Shown: positions 1 to 6,421 of the stretch, in pieces
Position numbering within the stretch: the stretch's first letter is position 1
How the letters are laid out: every line of letters begins with the position of its first letter
Assembly: GCA_005878325.1 (NCBI GenBank)
Contig: VBMR01000093.1
Location: 1-10,424, forward strand
Direction: 5' to 3'
Length of the DNA: 10,424 bases
DNA from: Methanobacteriota archaeon
GTDB taxonomy: Archaea > Thermoplasmatota > Thermoplasmata > RBG-16-68-12
Translations under genes and position numbers: made by a program
The notes under the pieces: model-generated
The model's input: the letters and a program-made list of their open reading frames with translations, nothing else
Databases searched by the model: none
What the model was told of the DNA's origin: nothing

Positions 1-471
1 GAGATCCTGAGGAAGGGTCCGGGTGGCAAGGCGGATTACCTTCTCGCGAAGTTCCCGATCGGCCGGCTCGCGCACGGCTGGGACACGGTCGGATATGTGG
101 ACGACCTCATCCGCACCTATTCGATCGACACGATCCTCTGCCACCACCACGGGGAGGCGCACCAGGACCACATCGCCGCCCAGCGGATCGCGGTCAGCGC
201 CGCGCGCCGCCATGTCGACCGACTGTGGATGTGGGAGTCGTCCCTCTACACCCACCGGAACATCCATCCGTTCGTCCCTCACGTGTATGTGCCGCTGAGC
301 GAGGAGTCGTTCGAGGGCAAGATGGAAGCCCTCCAAGGATACCAGGAGGCGGGGTTCCTCGAACCCCTCGAGGCGGAGGCCCACCGGAACTTGGCGCACT
401 ACCGCGGGGCGGAGCTCCACCGGGTCTTCGCGGAGGCCTTCGAGCTGATCTGGGAAGTCAACGATGGCTAG
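1..471 (+). CDS. PIG-L/LmbE family deacetylase, C-terminal part (cut by left edge)
   Basis: The reading frame is open from base 1 to a TAG at 469-471, giving 156 residues; the start and the N-terminal half are outside the window. Visible residues 48-57 read HHHGEAHQDH. This matches the second conserved motif of PIG-L/LmbE zinc deacetylases (H-x-D-H), whose last His is a metal ligand in the family. The first motif (AHPDDE type) would lie upstream and cannot be seen. The C-terminal helix region (GAELHRVFAEAFELIWEV) also fits the family. Known members remove acetyl groups from N-acetylglucosamine-containing substrates in the cytoplasm, such as GlcNAc-PI or mycothiol/bacillithiol precursors. Here the glycosyltransferase neighbours suggest a sugar or glycolipid substrate, which is inference. 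The gene is convergent with the next one, with 9 nt between the stop codons. Family call good; substrate unknown. Confidence 0.85.
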   Translation, partial: EILRKGPGGKADYLLAKFPIGRLAHGWDTVGYVDDLIRTYSIDTILCHHHGEAHQDHIAAQRIAVSAARRHVDRLWMWESSLYTHRNIHPFVPHVYVPLSEESFEGKMEALQGYQEAGFLEPLEAEAHRNLAHYRGAELHRVFAEAFELIWEVNDG

Positions 472-480
472 GCGGGGCGG

Positions 481-1752
481 CTAGGCGGCGGGCCGTTCCT
501 TCGCCCGCATCGACAGGACCGGGGCCGGGCGCGTGCGGCGAGCGTCCGTCCGCCGCTCCCAGGACGCCTCGAGCAAGCGGTGCAGTTGCTCCAGGTATTT
601 CGTCGTCGTGTGGTACGTCTCGAACGCGGTTCGCGCGGCCGAGCGCTGGCTCTGCGGCAGTCCCGCGGCCTCGAATCGCTCGATTCCCTCCACGATCCCG
701 TCCGCGGTCGGAGCGATCGTCCGACCGCAGAGGCCGTCGTGCACGATCTCCGGGAGGGCCCCGATCTCCGAGCACAGGAGCGGTGTGCCCCAGGCGAGCG
801 CCTCGAAGGCGACGAGCGGCGCGTTCTCGTACCAGATGGAGGGCAGGAGGAGCGCGCGGGCCCGCGCGTACACCTGGTCCCGCTCCTCGGCGGAGAGCCA
901 GCCGTGCACGACGAGTCGGTCCGTCTTCTGCTGAGCCGCCTCCAGCACGCCCGCCTGCTTCCCGCGGCCCACGACGACGAAGCGGTGTGGCCCGTCGTAT
1001 TGGAGGGCCGCGCCCGCGAGTTCCGGGATCCCCTTGTACCGTTCCAGGCGGCCCACGTAGAGGTAGTAGTCACCGGGCGAGCTCGACAGTCCGGAGGGAT
1101 TGGGATCCGGCGCGAAGTTCGGGATGTGCACGACGGGCGCCCGGAGATACGGGGCGATCATGCGCTGGAGGAAGGCGCTCGGCGCGATCGCGGCATCGAG
1201 CGCGTCGAACGGCCGCATCGCGTCCGCGAAGTACCGCCACAGCTGCGGCGGTTTCCCGGAGACGGTCAGGCACGTGAAGCAGGTGGGACGCTCGCACAGC
1301 CTCCGTCCGTACTTGAACAGGTCGTTCCGAGGACAGCGGACCCAGTAGTCGTGGGCCGTGTACAACTTCAAGGACTTCGCCGGGACGCTGACCAGGTCGA
1401 GTCCCAGGAGGGAGAGGTTGTGGTAATGGATCACGTGCGGCCGGACCGAGTTGACGAGTTTCTGATGGTGCCGGCGGACGCTCGGAGGGGCCCCGAGGAC
1501 CCAGGCGCTCAGGGGTTGCAGGCGGCCCGTCGTGGCGGGGATCGGGTGCCGGATGACGCCGCTGTCCGTCTCCTCCTCATCCAGTATGGGCCGCGACCGC
1601 TTCAGCGCGAGGGCCGCGGGGGCGTACTCGACGTGGACCTCGTGGCCCTGGGCGGAGAGCGCTTCCGCTAGGTACCGCACGTGATTCGCGTCTCCTCCGA
1701 GGTGATACGGCGGGTAGAACGATGCCGTCAGGAGGAATCGTTGCGTGTCCAA
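481..1752 (-). CDS. GT4-family glycosyltransferase with a four-cysteine insert
   Basis: The 423-residue protein has the normal length of a GT-B fold glycosyltransferase. The N-terminal domain opens with a beta strand and the Gly-rich loop HLGGDANHVRYLAEAL (residues 17-32). HDYW lies at 134-137, followed by four cysteines at 140, 153, 158 and 161 in a C-P...C-x4-C-x2-C arrangement that recurs in a subset of GT4 enzymes and may bind metal or form a structural site. The donor domain begins at about 228 (YLYVGRLERYKG, 230-241). It carries the E-x7-E motif at E309 and E317 (ENAPLVAFE), followed by a GxP turn and GALPEIV. The last 25 residues are Arg-rich and poorly conserved. It would transfer a sugar from a nucleotide-activated donor at the cytoplasmic membrane face. 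The start is TTG at 1752: no ATG fits, and the first conserved strand begins at residue 5. A G8AGAG tract about 11 nt upstream could serve as the ribosome site. Donor and acceptor are unknown. Confidence 0.93.
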   Translation of the reverse strand: MDTQRFLLTASFYPPYHLGGDANHVRYLAEALSAQGHEVHVEYAPAALALKRSRPILDEEETDSGVIRHPIPATTGRLQPLSAWVLGAPPSVRRHHQKLVNSVRPHVIHYHNLSLLGLDLVSVPAKSLKLYTAHDYWVRCPRNDLFKYGRRLCERPTCFTCLTVSGKPPQLWRYFADAMRPFDALDAAIAPSAFLQRMIAPYLRAPVVHIPNFAPDPNPSGLSSSPGDYYLYVGRLERYKGIPELAGAALQYDGPHRFVVVGRGKQAGVLEAAQQKTDRLVVHGWLSAEERDQVYARARALLLPSIWYENAPLVAFEALAWGTPLLCSEIGALPEIVHDGLCGRTIAPTADGIVEGIERFEAAGLPQSQRSAARTAFETYHTTTKYLEQLHRLLEASWERRTDARRTRPAPVLSMRAKERPAA

Positions 1753-1852
1753 GCTCGGTCGCTCTCCCCCCCCGCGCGAGGGCCAGCAGCAAGACGCGAA
1801 GCGGAGCCGACGGACTTAGACCTATCGATTCAGCCCCCGGATCGGCCCGGCT

Positions 1853-1864
1853 GGCTCCGGAGCC
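1853..1864. repeat. 12-bp perfect palindrome GGCTCCGGAGCC
   Basis: The twelve bases read the same on both strands. The site lies about 100 bp upstream of the TTG start of the minus-strand glycosyltransferase and about 190 bp upstream of the phosphoesterase start. It has the symmetry of a dimer-binding operator, but a GC-rich 10-kb window is expected to contain a few such palindromes by chance. Confidence 0.35.
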
Positions 1865-1885
1865 TCGGGAGACCCGTCTCACCCT

Positions 1886-1918
1886 CGGGCGTTTTCCGCC
1901 CAATTGAGCGGAAACCCG
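1886..1918. repeat. Bulged inverted repeat in the divergent intergenic region
   Basis: TTTCCGC (1893-1899) pairs with GCGGAAA (1908-1914) around an 8-nt loop, CCAATTGA. After a 3-nt bulge on the left side, CGGG (1886-1889) pairs with CCCG (1915-1918), for 11 bp in total. It lies between two divergent promoters, so it could be an operator or a structure in the 5' leader of the phosphoesterase transcript. There is no U-tract to make it a terminator. Confidence 0.4.
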
Positions 1919-2051
1919 CGAGTTGCACGGTCCCCGTAGGGAGGAGGAGACCGCGAGCCGTCCGAGGTCCGAACGTCCCGCCGGCCGAGGACGCGAAGGG
2001 AAAGGGTCAAGACCGCCTCCGGCGTAGGTTGACGGAGCCAGTTGGGGGAGC

Positions 2052-3251
2052 ATGGACGCCGGTGCCAAGTCGGCGATCGTGGCGACGCTCGCCGCCGTCG
2101 CCCTGCTCGTCGGCGGGGTGCAGGTCGCCGGGGTGCGCGGCCCTGCCTCCGCGACCGTGTTCCAATTTTCGGCCGCGGGGGACTTCGGTTCGTGGACCGG
2201 ATTCACCGCGAGCCTGACGGAACTCTCGATGACCGCCTCGGACTTCGCGATCGCCCTCGGGGACCTCAGTTACGGAGGCGAGTCGGAGCAGGCCTGGTGC
2301 CAGGAGTTCAAGCGATACTTCGACAACGTCCTCGTGATCGCGGGAAACCACGACACGGGTCAGCCCCCGTTCAATGAGGGGAGCATCAACCTGTTCGCGG
2401 CCCACTGCCCCTACTCTCTCCGGGAGCGGATGGTCGGGGAATACGGGAAGCAGTACTACTTCGACTACCCGGGAGGTAACCCTCTCGCCCGCTTCATCCT
2501 CGTGTCCCCCGACCTCCTCTTCGTCGTGGACCATGGCGAGCACTACGATTACAGCGCCGGGACGCCGCGGTACAACTGGACGCGCGACGCGATCGATGGG
2601 GCGCGGACCGCGGGGATCCCGTGGGTCATCGTGGCGATGCACAAGAACTGCGTCGCGGCCGGGGACCACCCGTGCGAGATCGGGACGGATCTTTTCAACC
2701 TCCTCCTGGAGCGCAGGGTGGACCTCATCGTCCAGGGCCATACGCACCACTATGCCCGGAGCAAGCAGCTCGCCCTGAGCGCGGGTCCGTGCGCCGGGAT
2801 CCAACTCGGAACCTTCCTCCCGGGCTGCATCTCGGACGACGGATCCGACGGGCAATACCTCCAAGGGAGCGGTTCCGTCCTCGTGATCGCGGGGACGGGG
2901 GGACGGGACATCGACCCCTTCAACCCGAGTGACCCGTATGCCGGATACTTCGCCGCTTGGCAGGGCACTCAGCCGGCGAACGTCGGCAAGGGCGTCGTGT
3001 CCTTCGACGTCGCCCCGGACCGCCTCTCCGTGCGGACGCATTTGGACGGGGGCTTCACGGACACCTACACGATCGAAGGGGGGTCGAGGCAGCCCTCTCC
3101 CGTCCAGGACTTCCTGGTGGTCCTCGGTATCGTGGGAGCGATGTCTGCCGGGACCGGGATCGTCTTCGTCCGGCGGATCGGAAACGTCCCGAAGGTCCCG
3201 CGGGAGCCCGCCTCCCGAGAGGGGCCTTCCTCCTCGGATGAGCGCCGATAG
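2052..3251 (+). CDS. Membrane-anchored calcineurin-like metallophosphoesterase (purple acid phosphatase-like)
   Basis: The 399-residue protein has a hydrophobic N-terminal segment (about 8-28) that acts as a signal peptide or anchor. A catalytic domain (about 36-340) follows, then a second membrane segment (about 352-373) and a charged tail beginning VRRIG. Metal-binding motifs appear in the family order: GDFGS (D44), GDLSYGG (D71, Y74), GNHD (N99, H100), MHKN (H197) and GHTHHYAR (H230, H232). The Tyr after the second motif and the GHTHHY ending resemble the purple acid phosphatase branch. Six cysteines (83, 119, 200, 208, 247, 259) all lie in the presumed outer domain and could form up to three disulfides. 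The predicted topology puts the active site outside the membrane, hydrolysing phosphomonoesters or phosphodiesters there. The ATG start is preceded by GGGGGAG at 2044-2050. The gene overlaps the next one by 14 nt. Substrate unknown; a glycolipid phosphate is possible from context. Confidence 0.92.
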   Translation: MDAGAKSAIVATLAAVALLVGGVQVAGVRGPASATVFQFSAAGDFGSWTGFTASLTELSMTASDFAIALGDLSYGGESEQAWCQEFKRYFDNVLVIAGNHDTGQPPFNEGSINLFAAHCPYSLRERMVGEYGKQYYFDYPGGNPLARFILVSPDLLFVVDHGEHYDYSAGTPRYNWTRDAIDGARTAGIPWVIVAMHKNCVAAGDHPCEIGTDLFNLLLERRVDLIVQGHTHHYARSKQLALSAGPCAGIQLGTFLPGCISDDGSDGQYLQGSGSVLVIAGTGGRDIDPFNPSDPYAGYFAAWQGTQPANVGKGVVSFDVAPDRLSVRTHLDGGFTDTYTIEGGSRQPSPVQDFLVVLGIVGAMSAGTGIVFVRRIGNVPKVPREPASREGPSSSDERR

Positions 3252-3999
3252 CAGGGTGATCCGTTTGGAGCGCGTCGCCGTTCGCCGAGGGAGAGGGATC
3301 GCAGCGGATGCAGGTCCTGCGTCGAGGTCGAAGAATCCGGGGACGGATCCGCCCATCGCACTGATCGGACCCGACGGGGCGGGCAAGACGACGATTCTCC
3401 GGGATCTGGAGACCCGCCTCCACCGACAAGGAAAGAGGACGCGGATCTCCTGGATGCGATCCCCGCGGATCTTCACCTACGGGGTCCTCGGCCTCCTCCG
3501 TTTGTCGGGCCTCGCGAAGACCGTCCGAATGGGAGACCACGATGACGTCCACACGGACCTGAGCCGCCATCCGATGCTCCTCCAGCTGTACGCCTGGTCG
3601 ATCACGTTCGACTACTTCCTCGGCTACCTGGCCAAGGTCAGCATCCCCCGGGTCCTCCTCCATCGGACGATCTTGTTGGACCGATTCGCGTGGGACACCC
3701 TTGTGGACCTGGGCCTCGCCTCCGGTCTCGGCGAACGCTTCGTCGACCTGGCCCCCGGGAAGATCTTGCTCGACGTCGCGAGGAGGCATCCCACGATGCT
3801 TGTGACGGCCTCGCCCGACGTGCTCATCCGACGGAAGCCGATTCTGTCCCTCGACCCGAGGCTCGTCGTGCGACTTCGCCTCTATGAGACCTTCGCCCAC
3901 CGGTTTGGCCTCGGGATGATCGACAGCGGGAACACCACGGAATCCGTCAGCGCCGGCGAGGCGGCGAAGTACTTCGGCATTCCCTCCGGCGGCGTCTAA
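3238..3999 (+). CDS. Thymidylate-kinase-like P-loop kinase
   Basis: From the ATG at 3238 the protein has 253 residues. A basic N-terminal extension (1-37) precedes strand IALIGPDGAGKTT, with the Walker A loop at about 44-52, typical of thymidylate-kinase-type enzymes. LLDRF at 146-150 matches their D-R-Y/F/H motif. After it come a strand ending LVTASPDVLIRRK (188-200, an Arg-containing lid-like segment) and a C-terminal MIDSGNTTESV (227-237), where the family has its final strand and helix. It is longer and more divergent than a housekeeping dTMP kinase. Relatives occur in bacterial and archaeal surface-polysaccharide clusters, where the acceptor is usually unknown; phosphorylation of a sugar, lipid or nucleotide is possible. 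The start is uncertain. The ATG overlaps the preceding gene by 14 nt and lacks a good ribosome site. In-frame TTG at 3265, 3 nt after GGTGATC, and GTG at 3256 are alternatives. Translational coupling with the phosphoesterase is likely. Confidence 0.85.
   Translation: MSADSRVIRLERVAVRRGRGIAADAGPASRSKNPGTDPPIALIGPDGAGKTTILRDLETRLHRQGKRTRISWMRSPRIFTYGVLGLLRLSGLAKTVRMGDHDDVHTDLSRHPMLLQLYAWSITFDYFLGYLAKVSIPRVLLHRTILLDRFAWDTLVDLGLASGLGERFVDLAPGKILLDVARRHPTMLVTASPDVLIRRKPILSLDPRLVVRLRLYETFAHRFGLGMIDSGNTTESVSAGEAAKYFGIPSGGV
3255..3261 (+). promoter_or_regulatory. Possible ribosome binding site GGTGATC for an internal TTG start
   Basis: GGTGATC is a full match to part of the usual Shine-Dalgarno consensus AGGAGGTGATC and stands 3 nt before the in-frame TTG at 3265. 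If used, the kinase-like protein would start nine residues later than the ATG at 3238. The site lies just after the phosphoesterase stop (3249-3251), which fits termination-reinitiation coupling. Confidence 0.35.
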
Positions 4000-4063
4000 G
4001 AAGTGAGGCCCGTGCGTCCTATGCGATTGAACCCAGAAGTTCCCGGACGGCTTCGGCCAAGCC

Positions 4064-4071
4064 TCAAATAC
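4064..4071 (+). promoter_or_regulatory. Weak TATA-like box TCAAATAC
   Basis: This is the most AT-rich patch between the kinase-like gene and the second GT4 gene. If it is an archaeal TATA box, transcription would start about 26 bp downstream, near 4094, giving a leader of about 108 nt that begins just before the 4102-4138 hairpin. The match to the archaeal consensus is poor. Confidence 0.2.
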
Positions 4072-4101
4072 GGCAGGGAAGCATTCGTTCCCGCGCGAAT
4101 G

Positions 4102-4138
4102 GAGAGGTCCCTTCGTGAACCGCGAAGAGGCTCCTCTC
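4102..4138 (+). repeat. Composite hairpin upstream of the second GT4 gene
   Basis: GAGAGG (4102-4107) pairs with CCTCTC (4133-4138). CC (4109-4110) can pair with GG (4129-4130), and CTTCG (4111-4115) pairs with CGAAG (4123-4127) around a 7-nt loop. The result is about 13 bp interrupted by small bulges, ending 64 nt before the ATG at 4203. It could be a leader RNA element or a weak attenuator. There is no following U-tract. Confidence 0.4.
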
Positions 4139-4202
4139 GCGGGCCGCGCATCGCGGAGGGCGGAGGGTTCGCGCGGTCCAACCGCCTTGGAACGAGAGGA
4201 AC

Positions 4203-5342
4203 ATGAAGCTCCTGATCGCGGCCCCCGAGTACGGTCGGATCTGGGGCGGCATCGGGACCTACCTGGGCCAGTTGCTCCAGGGAATGGGCTCGCGGGCCGA
4301 GGTCGCCATCCTCGGCGGGACCGGGAAGGAATCGACCGTCGGGAGCGTCACGACGGTCCCCCTCACGGACGGGGGCGGTGTCATGATGAACTACCTGAAA
4401 TTCCAGCTCGCGCTCCGAAAGCGGTTGCCGGGTCTGATCCGACAACACCGGCCGGACCTCTTCATCGTGCATCACGCGCAGATGCCGGATCTGCTCGCGT
4501 CGACGAACGACTGCCCCGTCGTGGTCACGACCCATACCACGATTTTGGGACAATCCCGCGGGATCCAGGAGGCGTGCCTCCGGAGGAGCCCGCTCGACGC
4601 GTCGGAACGGGCGACCCTTGCCATCCTCCCGGCCCTTCTCCCCGCGGAAATCCGATACTGGAGTCGCGTTCGGCATGCCCTCTTCGTGTCGGGTGCGGTG
4701 CGCAACGAAGTGATGGCGGCATACGGTCCAGGGCTCGAGACGTCCGCGACGATCCCGAACGGCCTGTCTCTCGGCGGCCACAGTTCGGCCGCACCCGAAT
4801 CGGATGGCTCGATCCTCTTCACGGGACGCCTCCTCGGTTGGAAGGGCCTAGGCGTGCTCCTCCATGCCATCAAGCGCCTTCCCGACCGCCAGCGCCTGTT
4901 CGTGACCGGGAGCGGTCAAGTCGAGACGTGGCGTCGGTATGCGGCCTCTCTCGGCCTCGGGCCGGATCGCGTCACGTTCCTCGGGGTCGTCCCCCGCGAG
5001 GAGTTGCTCGAACGACTGCGGCGGGCATCGGTCGTCGCCGTCCCGAGTTTCATGGAGAGCTGTCCCTATTCGCTGATCGAGGCGATGGCCTTCGGCAAAC
5101 CGGTCGTCGCAAGCGCGGTCCCGGGGATCATGGACATGGTCGAGCACGAACGCTCCGCCTTGCTCGTTCCCCCCGGCAATCCCGACGCCCTCGCCTCGGC
5201 GCTGACGCGAGTCCTCACGGACGAATCGCTGGGACGCCGGCTCGGGGCGGCCGCGGCCGAATTGGCGAGGGAGCGGTTCTCCCTCGCGCGAATGTGCGAC
5301 GAGACGTTGCAATATTTCGAGCGCGTCCTCGCGGCGTCATGA
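4203..5342 (+). CDS. GT4-family glycosyltransferase
   Basis: A complete GT-B glycosyltransferase of 379 residues. The N-terminal strand MKLLIAAPEY leads into the GGIGTYLGQLL loop (15-25), the usual site contacting the donor phosphates. H111 sits after a strand (VVVTTHT), as in many family members. The donor domain starts at about 201 with SILFTGRLLGWKG (203-215), then LFVTGSG (232-238), FLGVVPREEL (259-268) and the E-x7-E motif at E285/E293 (ESCPYSLIE), followed by AMAFGKPVVAS. All expected elements are intact, so the enzyme is likely active on the cytoplasmic side, adding a sugar to a lipid-linked or protein-linked acceptor. The ATG start has GAGAGGA at 4194-4200 as ribosome site. The gene is convergent with the broken glycosyltransferase gene, and the coding ends overlap by 6 bp. 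Sugar specificity cannot be read from the sequence. Confidence 0.93.
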   Translation: MKLLIAAPEYGRIWGGIGTYLGQLLQGMGSRAEVAILGGTGKESTVGSVTTVPLTDGGGVMMNYLKFQLALRKRLPGLIRQHRPDLFIVHHAQMPDLLASTNDCPVVVTTHTTILGQSRGIQEACLRRSPLDASERATLAILPALLPAEIRYWSRVRHALFVSGAVRNEVMAAYGPGLETSATIPNGLSLGGHSSAAPESDGSILFTGRLLGWKGLGVLLHAIKRLPDRQRLFVTGSGQVETWRRYAASLGLGPDRVTFLGVVPREELLERLRRASVVAVPSFMESCPYSLIEAMAFGKPVVASAVPGIMDMVEHERSALLVPPGNPDALASALTRVLTDESLGRRLGAAAAELARERFSLARMCDETLQYFERVLAAS

Positions 5343-5873
5343 GGCTGGAAGGTCGGTCTCTTTCCTCATGTGCCCGACGGATCCCGAGGCGGGTTTCCCC
5401 TCTGCCATTCGCTCCCACAAGTCCACATATTCTCGGAAGGAACGATCGACCGAATATCGGTCGACCGCAATCTTTCGCGCTCCGATCTTGAGGTGACGCG
5501 CCAACTCGGGATCCGCGTGGATCTCCTCGAGGCGTTTCGCCATCTCCTCCGGAGTACGGGCGACGAATCCGCTCTCTCCCTCGACCACGGCTTCCCGGGC
5601 TCCCGGGATGTCGGTCGTAAGGATCGGGATGCCCATCGCGAGGCTTTCGGGCCAGGCAAGGGGCGGCGCCGCGGTGGATCGCCGGTCGTTCATCGGCGAG
5701 AACAGGACGTCCGCCGCCCGCCGGACCGCGTGGTACATCGCCTCGGACTCGGTCACCCGCAACCCGGGTCGCTCGAAGCGTCGATACGACTCCTTGAAAT
5801 GCTCCGGTTTGAACGCGTGTGTTCCCGCTCCTCGTCCGAAGGAGGGGTGAAGCGGTTCATGTCGACGCCCCAC
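5337..5873 (-). CDS. C-terminal fragment of the broken glycosyltransferase
   Basis: The frame is open from a GTG at 5873, but recognisable family sequence begins only at about residue 19. It includes RRAADVLFSP (51-60) and PPLAWPESLAMGIPILTTDIPGAREAV (70-96), the region of the GT4 E-x7-E motif. The second Glu is present (E76), while the first position is Ala (A68). The tail (DPELARHLKIGARKIAVDRYSVDRSFREYV) is typical of the family's closing helices. The 178-residue figure is only the maximal frame; there is no evidence that GTG 5873 is used, and the first 18 residues are out-of-frame readings of the upstream part. Confidence 0.5.
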   Translation of the reverse strand: MGRRHEPLHPSFGRGAGTHAFKPEHFKESYRRFERPGLRVTESEAMYHAVRRAADVLFSPMNDRRSTAAPPLAWPESLAMGIPILTTDIPGAREAVVEGESGFVARTPEEMAKRLEEIHADPELARHLKIGARKIAVDRYSVDRSFREYVDLWERMAEGKPASGSVGHMRKETDLPAS

Positions 5874-6421
5874 CGGATCCGATGGATCCGCTCGGGTCGG
5901 AGCCCGATGTCCAGGAGCCGTTGACCGTAGGCATCGGAAAAGGGGACGACCTTGTCGAAGCTCGAAAAGCTCGCGCGCAGGAAGAGATCGTAGAAGGGGC
6001 GGTTCGGCTGGTACGTCGGAGCGGAGATCGCCATGGGGACCCGGCCACTCGCGGCGCGCAGGCCCGCCGCCGCGGGGCCGTAGTTTTCGACGAAGTGGAT
6101 CACGTCGGGTTCAAACTCCCGTCGAAGCGATCGGAGTTCGTTCATGAGTCGCGGCAGCGTCAGCGTCTTGCTCGCATAGTTGCTCGTCCCCGCGACGAAC
6201 CGGAACTTCGGGTTGAAGCGAAGGTCGGGCCGGAGGAACATGGGGATCGGCGAGACGCGATGAAGCGGCAAGCCGTCGTTCGGGACATCGTCCAACATGA
6301 CGGTGACGATTTCCAGATCGTGGCCGAGATGCTGAAGGCCCGCAATGATGTCGAGCCAGAAGTTCTTGTCTCCGCTGTGTCGGAACGGGAGAATTCGCGA
6401 GCCGACGAGGAGTATCCTCAT
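5753..6421 (-). CDS. N-terminal fragment of the broken glycosyltransferase
   Basis: This frame encodes 222 residues from the ATG at 6421. It opens with MRILLVGSRILPFRHSGDKN, where the usual GG of the glycine-rich loop is S-G-D. EFEPDVIHFVENYG (102-115) follows, and the acceptor domain ends at RIRWGVDMNRFTPP (181-194). From about residue 199 the sequence turns into low-complexity Arg/Ser text and stops at 5753-5755, which marks the loss of frame. An upstream in-frame GTG at 6433 would add four residues, but the TATA-like box spacing favours the ATG and a leaderless message. Alone it lacks the donor-binding domain and should not be a working enzyme. Confidence 0.6.
   Translation of the reverse strand: MRILLVGSRILPFRHSGDKNFWLDIIAGLQHLGHDLEIVTVMLDDVPNDGLPLHRVSPIPMFLRPDLRFNPKFRFVAGTSNYASKTLTLPRLMNELRSLRREFEPDVIHFVENYGPAAAGLRAASGRVPMAISAPTYQPNRPFYDLFLRASFSSFDKVVPFSDAYGQRLLDIGLRPERIHRIRWGVDMNRFTPPSDEEREHTRSNRSISRSRIDASSDPGCG

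Larger units (their letters stand above)
1753..2051. other. Divergent intergenic region, 299 nt, no convincing gene
   Basis: This stretch separates the minus-strand glycosyltransferase from the plus-strand phosphoesterase, so it should hold both promoters. Short open frames cross it, but they have no recognisable protein and no ribosome site. It contains a run of eight C at 1766-1773, a 12-bp perfect palindrome at 1853-1864 and a hairpin at 1886-1918. I could not pick a clear TATA box for either gene. The AT-richer patches are around 1815-1830 and 1901-1914. Confidence 0.6.
4000..4202. other. 203-nt intergenic region with several small hairpins
   Basis: No recognisable protein is encoded. 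The open frame covering it on the plus strand runs through the next gene's start and looks like GC-driven noise. It holds consecutive perfect stems: GGCTT/AAGCC (4049-4063), GGGAA/TTCCC (4076-4092), the longer hairpin at 4102-4138, CCGCG/CGCGG (4144-4156) and GCGGT/ACCGC (4173-4185). The ribosome site GAGAGGA (4194-4200) follows, then the ATG at 4203. No T-tract follows the kinase stop, so a classical terminator is not visible. Confidence 0.5.
5337..6421 (-). pseudogene. Broken GT4-type glycosyltransferase gene (frame change near 5820)
   Basis: Two minus-strand frames together give one glycosyltransferase. The N-terminal domain is read in one frame to about GVDMNRFTPPSDEER. The C-terminal part continues in another frame from about HAFKPEHFKESYRRF. 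The switch lies within roughly 5805-5845 and needs one base more, or two fewer. The joined product would have about 357 residues. Only about 45 residues separate the FTPP linker from the ADVLFSP strand, where GT4 enzymes usually have about 95-100. The first strands of the donor domain (the L-x-V-G-R-x..KG element seen in the neighbouring enzymes) are absent in every frame. A deletion of about 150 nt of length 3n+1 would explain both facts. I infer a pseudogene; an assembly error is the main alternative, and programmed frameshifting would not restore the missing segment. Its last codons share the palindrome TCATGA with the convergent gene. Confidence 0.75.

Noticed and set aside
225..1277. Long plus-strand open frame opposite the first GT4 gene
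   Set aside because: Its translation is Arg/Pro/Gly-rich with no recognisable motif and lies antisense to a clear glycosyltransferase; it is a by-product of GC-rich codon use.
1813..1832. TATA box for the first GT4 gene on the minus strand
   Set aside because: The patch is only mildly AT-rich and does not match the archaeal consensus; calling it would be guesswork.
2007..3476. Minus-strand open frame of 489 codons across the phosphoesterase gene
   Set aside because: It is antisense to a gene with intact catalytic motifs, and its Arg/Val/Glu/Asp-rich translation is typical of shadow frames in GC-rich DNA.
4115..5491. Plus-strand open frame of 458 codons overlapping the second GT4 gene
   Set aside because: The translation is low-complexity Arg/Pro/Gly text with no domain, while the other frame is a complete glycosyltransferase.
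5800..5850. Programmed frameshift in the broken glycosyltransferase
   Set aside because: No convincing slippery heptamer or downstream structure, and a frameshift would still leave the donor domain without its first strands.
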